Positions 6,001 to 8,853 of a stretch of DNA of 8,853 nt are shown here, piece by piece. Where the stretch lies: positions 1-8,853 of the forward strand of contig CAKUGX010000084.1 of assembly GCA_934654765.1 (NCBI GenBank), given 5' to 3'. The stretch's first letter is position 1, and the number at the start of each line of letters is the position of its first letter. Origin of the DNA: an uncultured Collinsella sp. (GTDB lineage Bacteria > Actinomycetota > Coriobacteriia > Coriobacteriales > Coriobacteriaceae). The notes below the pieces were generated by a model. The model was given only the letters and a program-made list of their open reading frames with translations, was not told where the DNA came from and searched no databases. The translations under genes and the position numbers were made by a program.

Positions 6001-6065
6001 AAACCGTCCCAACATTCGATGCTTTTCCCGATATTGGCAAAAAACGTCGAATGTTGGGACGGTTT
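6001..6065 (+). repeat. Palindromic repeat, family A, copy 2
   Basis: Perfect 19-bp arms, AAACCGTCCCAACATTCGA (6001-6019) and its reverse complement (6047-6065), enclose 27 bases. It starts 37 bases beyond the stop of the nuclease-like gene. Identity with copy 3 extends over the first 28 and the last 20 bases; only the centre differs. Each arm ends in GGTTT on its own strand, so it could stop transcription both ways, although the T run is short. Confidence 0.9.
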
Positions 6066-6102
6066 AGGTGTCCGCAGGGCTCGGAAGACAAGCCAGACGC
6101 CC

Positions 6103-7140
6103 CTAAAGGCCGCCGTTCCAGTGCCGAATCACGAATTCCCGCAGGTCATTCTGCCGTTTCTGGAACGCCTCGCTTCGGTCGCACTTGAGGCCCATAGCGA
6201 GTGCAATGGCATTCATCGCCCGGTGCAATTGCAGCTGATGAGCAAACTGAGTCCCAGTGAGGACGATCATCCTAAAGCCAAGCGCGCTCAGAACGGTCAT
6301 ACGCTCCGCATCCGACGCACTGCGCTGTTTATCGAGATGGTCCGAGCCGTTGTATTCAATCCCCGTACCGCTCGCAGGTGCATATACATCGATCTCGAAA
6401 TACCCAGCCTTAGCGAGATATTTGAACTCGTTGGGAACATCGACCCGATGGTTGAGCTCAACCCTGGTGTACCCTAGCCCGCCTTGGGAACGCTTCGCGA
6501 CGACCATGATCGCAGTGGCCGTCTCCATGGGCGACCGCGCACCATCGTGCACGCGTTTGAGCACGGCAGCCGCACGTGTAGTCCCCTGACGAGATCGGTT
6601 CTCATCGCAATAAGCGATCAAGTCGGCAACGGTATACCTCTGCCCCATCTCGATATAATCGCCTGACGACAAATGATTCAAATGGTATCGAGCGCAGATT
6701 TCATACCCATATTCCAGCTGCTCGGGTTCGCTCATCCACGAACCCGCTTGGACAAAGCACATGGCCTCATCAACCACCAAGAGACCCTCTGCCACCTCGA
6801 TAAGATGATCCGAAGGTATGGGCGCCCCAAACACGTGGCGTCGGAGACCCGCCGGCCGAGAGCGTTCAAAATCGAAGCTGACCAGCGTGTCGATACGATC
6901 GAGCTCCTCATGTGGAATACCAAGTGAGGCCAGATAGTCGGCAACGATCTCGACCGCTGCAGATATCCTCAATCCCTTGGCATCGAGCCCCAATTTGGGC
7001 AGGCTCGCGGTCGGCTGCGCCTCGCTGGCAATCGAGTCCTCATCGTATAGACTGCTTGCTCGCGAAAGCGGCTCAGATGGGCGCGCCACGTTGTGGTACA
7101 GCCAGGCAGTCTTATGGGACAGGACGATCGGCAAGTCCAT
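6103..7140 (-). CDS. PD-(D/E)XK nuclease-like protein (DUF559 / AbiEi-type C-terminal fold), function unknown
   Basis: A 345-residue soluble protein. The C-terminal third resembles the DUF559/Vsr-like nuclease fold common in actinobacterial proteins with AbiEi-like N-termini: Ser-Pro-Met-Glu206, then Phe-Glu-Ile-Asp251, then Ile-Glu262-Tyr-Asn264-Gly, followed by His268 and a β-strand Arg-Met-Ile-Val. Asn264 occupies the usual Lys position, as in many DUF559 members. The N-terminus (Leu-Ser-His-Lys-Thr-Ala) fits the 'shared start' of that family. Whether it cuts DNA is unproven. ATG 7140 is chosen because GGAGG lies 4 bases upstream. The frame also runs back to an ATG at 7272, but those codons are the arm of the adjacent palindrome. 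It is a single-gene unit between two near-identical palindromes; codon use looks less GC-biased than its neighbours. It might be an orphan defence or toxin-antitoxin-like protein. Confidence 0.72.
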   Translation of the reverse strand: MDLPIVLSHKTAWLYHNVARPSEPLSRASSLYDEDSIASEAQPTASLPKLGLDAKGLRISAAVEIVADYLASLGIPHEELDRIDTLVSFDFERSRPAGLRRHVFGAPIPSDHLIEVAEGLLVVDEAMCFVQAGSWMSEPEQLEYGYEICARYHLNHLSSGDYIEMGQRYTVADLIAYCDENRSRQGTTRAAAVLKRVHDGARSPMETATAIMVVAKRSQGGLGYTRVELNHRVDVPNEFKYLAKAGYFEIDVYAPASGTGIEYNGSDHLDKQRSASDAERMTVLSALGFRMIVLTGTQFAHQLQLHRAMNAIALAMGLKCDRSEAFQKRQNDLREFVIRHWNGGL

Positions 7141-7240
7141 GAGCCCTCCAATGGGTCGGATAACCAACCTTATTCCCCTGCTCGCGGATTCGCACACCTT
7201 CGCATGCAAGTTAGCGATTCCACCCGATCGGATGACAGAA

Positions 7241-7305
7241 AAACCGTCCCAACATTCGATGCTTTTCCTCAAAATCGAGAAAAGTGTCGAATGTTGGGAC
7301 GGTTT
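7241..7305 (+). repeat. Palindromic repeat, family A, copy 3
   Basis: The same 19-bp arms as copy 2 (7241-7259 and 7287-7305) enclose 27 bases whose inner part also pairs (CTTTTC near GAGAAAAG). It has the same orientation as copy 2 and an identical length of 65. It lies 48 bases after the ABC transporter stop and 100 bases before the nuclease-like start, so it may end the ABC transcript. Confidence 0.9.
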
Positions 7306-7353
7306 GAGACGAGGTGAGGAGCATGGAGGGCCAAAGTACCGTGCCCGAACGGG

Positions 7354-8853
7354 TTAATCCAGCTCTTTCAAGCCGTGCGCCAGCTGCCAGTACTCGCCGT
7401 GCTGGGCCAGGAGCTCCTCGTGGGTGCCGCGCTCGATAATGCGACCGTGTTCGAGGACCATGATGGCGTCGGCGTCGCGGACGGTGGACAGGCGGTGCGC
7501 GATCATAAACGTGGTGCGGCCGCGCATGATGCGGTCCATGCCGCGCTCGATGAGCTTTTCGGTGCGTGTGTCGATGGAACTTGTCGCCTCGTCCAGGATG
7601 AGCACCGGCGGATCGGCCACGGCCACGCGCGCGATGGCGAGCAGCTGGCGCTGGCCTTGTGACAGGTTGGCGCCGTCGGCCGTGACCGGCGTGTCGTAAC
7701 CTTGTGGCAAGCGGCGGATAAACGAGTCGGCGCAGGCAGCCTCGGCGGCGGCGCGCACTTCCTCGTCGGTCGCATCGAGCTTGCCAAAGCGGATATTCTG
7801 GGCAATGGTGCCGCTAAACAGGTGCGTATCCTGCAGCACGATGCCGAGCGACCCGCGCAGGCTGGCCTTGGCGATGTGCTTGACGTCGATGCCGTCGTAC
7901 GTGATCTCGCCATCATCGACCTCGTAGAAGCGGTTGATGAGGTTGGTGATGGTCGTCTTTCCGGCGCCCGTCGAGCCCACGAAAGCGATCTTCTGTCCCG
8001 GCTTGGCAAACAGGTTGAGGTCCGTGAGTACGCGCGTGCCCGGCACGTAGGAAAAGTCCACGGCATGAAAGCGCACGTCGCCGGCAAGCGGAACCAACCC
8101 GGTCACAAGCTCGGTACCGTCCGCCGCCACCGCGCGACCCGCATCGTCGACCGAGGCCACGTCGTGCAGATGCCCGTACGTGCCCACACCGCGGCCCTCG
8201 GGAATCTTCCACGCCCACGCGGACTCGCCCGTCTGCACCAGCTCCACGCAGCCCTCGTCCACCTCGGGCTCAAGGTCCATTGCGGCAAACAGGCGCTCGG
8301 CGCCGGCCAGCGCGTTGAGCAAGAAGTTGCCCAGCTGCGTGAACTGGTTGATGGGCATGGCCGCCTGGCGCACAAAGACCAGGTAGCTCGCGAGCGCGCC
8401 CACGTCGGCAAGTCCCTTGATGCAGAGCATACCGCCCGCCACCGCAACGATCGCGTAATTGGCATACCCGATCACCACGGTCATGGGCACCATCGAGTTG
8501 GCATAGGCCTGCGCGGCGCCACCGGTGCGGCGCAGCTCCTGGTTGCGCGTGTCAAAACCGGCAACGTTGGCCTGCTCGTGATTAAAGACCTTGATGACCT
8601 TTTGACCCGAGACCATCTCCTCGACATATCCGTCCAAGTCGCCGAGCGACGCCTGCTGGGCGGCAAAGAAGCGCTTGGAGCGGATACCCGAGTAGCGCGC
8701 GTACAGCACGATGGCCGCGTCGCACGCAAGCGTGATAATCGTGAGCTGCCAGTTGAGGATGATGAGCATGGCCGTGGTGCCGATGACCTGGATCGTCGCC
8801 TGAATCACGTTGGCAAAGCTGTTGTTGAGCGCCTCGGAGACGGTGTCGACGTC
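7354..8853 (-). CDS. ABC exporter, C-terminal transmembrane part plus ATPase domain (5' end outside window)
   Basis: 499 residues are visible; the frame is open to the right edge, so the first transmembrane helices are missing. The visible membrane domain is the type IV (MsbA-like) exporter fold, including the Asp-Val-Asp-Thr-Val coupling segment at the edge. The ATPase is complete: Walker A Gly293-Ser-Thr-Gly-Ala-Gly-Lys-Thr, Q-loop Gln341, signature Leu-Ser-Gln-Gly-Gln (397-401), Walker B with Asp421 and catalytic Glu422, and H-loop His453. The Gln in LSQGQ is common in half-transporters that pair with a second, distinct subunit (YknU/YknV- or YfiB/YfiC-like), and that partner would probably lie upstream, outside the window. 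A linker of about 50 residues (200-250) between membrane and ATPase domains is longer than usual. Substrate unknown: lipid, peptide or drug are all possible. Confidence 0.93.
   Translation of the reverse strand, partial: DVDTVSEALNNSFANVIQATIQVIGTTAMLIILNWQLTIITLACDAAIVLYARYSGIRSKRFFAAQQASLGDLDGYVEEMVSGQKVIKVFNHEQANVAGFDTRNQELRRTGGAAQAYANSMVPMTVVIGYANYAIVAVAGGMLCIKGLADVGALASYLVFVRQAAMPINQFTQLGNFLLNALAGAERLFAAMDLEPEVDEGCVELVQTGESAWAWKIPEGRGVGTYGHLHDVASVDDAGRAVAADGTELVTGLVPLAGDVRFHAVDFSYVPGTRVLTDLNLFAKPGQKIAFVGSTGAGKTTITNLINRFYEVDDGEITYDGIDVKHIAKASLRGSLGIVLQDTHLFSGTIAQNIRFGKLDATDEEVRAAAEAACADSFIRRLPQGYDTPVTADGANLSQGQRQLLAIARVAVADPPVLILDEATSSIDTRTEKLIERGMDRIMRGRTTFMIAHRLSTVRDADAIMVLEHGRIIERGTHEELLAQHGEYWQLAHGLKELD

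Noticed and set aside
7141..7272. Upstream extension of the nuclease-like protein to an ATG at 7272
   Set aside because: The extra 44 codons translate the arm of the family A palindrome and lack a ribosome binding site. ATG 7140 has GGAGG just upstream.
6001..7305. CRISPR array or insertion sequence
   Set aside because: Only two copies flank a 1.2-kb gene, with no spacers; the protein lacks a recognisable DDE or HUH transposase pattern.
1..8853. tRNA, rRNA or a molybdenum cofactor riboswitch
   Set aside because: I found no cloverleaf or rRNA segment, and the moaA leader is too short and lacks the elements I would expect of that riboswitch.

Overview
The window is GC-rich and densely coded, and every gene I can support lies on the minus strand. 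Codon use, Ala-rich linkers and intergenic spaces filled with GC-rich hairpins suggest a gut actinobacterium of the Coriobacteriia, probably Collinsella or a close relative. That assignment is recognition rather than a computed result.

Layout in + coordinates; transcription runs from right to left. 1-369 is the N-terminus of an exported, very acidic protein that runs off the left edge and carries a run of nine G just after its signal peptide. 370-873 is a long AT-rich control region containing several inverted and direct repeats. 874-1695 is a full-length Cof-type HAD phosphatase broken by one in-frame amber codon. 1696-1890 holds two tandem hairpin repeats. 1891-3177 is an MFS exporter with a long structured leader. 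3345-3513 holds a terminator and a separate long imperfect hairpin. 3514-5869 is a two-gene molybdenum cofactor operon: moaA, then a moaC-mobB fusion. 6001-7305 is a unit made of a PD-(D/E)XK (DUF559-like) protein gene flanked by two near-identical 65-bp palindromes in the same orientation. 7354 to the right edge is the C-terminal part of an ABC exporter.

Functionally, MoaA and the MoaC domain together convert GTP to cyclic pyranopterin monophosphate. The MobB domain belongs to the last step, guanylylation of molybdenum cofactor, so one transcript joins the first and last stages of the pathway. The other genes look like independent units, each followed by its own hairpin.

Two intergenic hairpin families recur. 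Family A has the core CGAATGTTG and occurs at 1829-1887, 6001-6065 and 7241-7305. Family B has the core CCACC(A/G)CAAAGG and occurs at 828-860, 1783-1815 and 3350-3377. The points most worth following up are the G9 tract as a possible on/off switch, the palindrome-flanked nuclease-like gene, the amber-interrupted phosphatase, the spaced TTGCTCA motifs upstream of the exported protein, the roughly 100-nt hairpin after mobB, and the moaC-mobB fusion.
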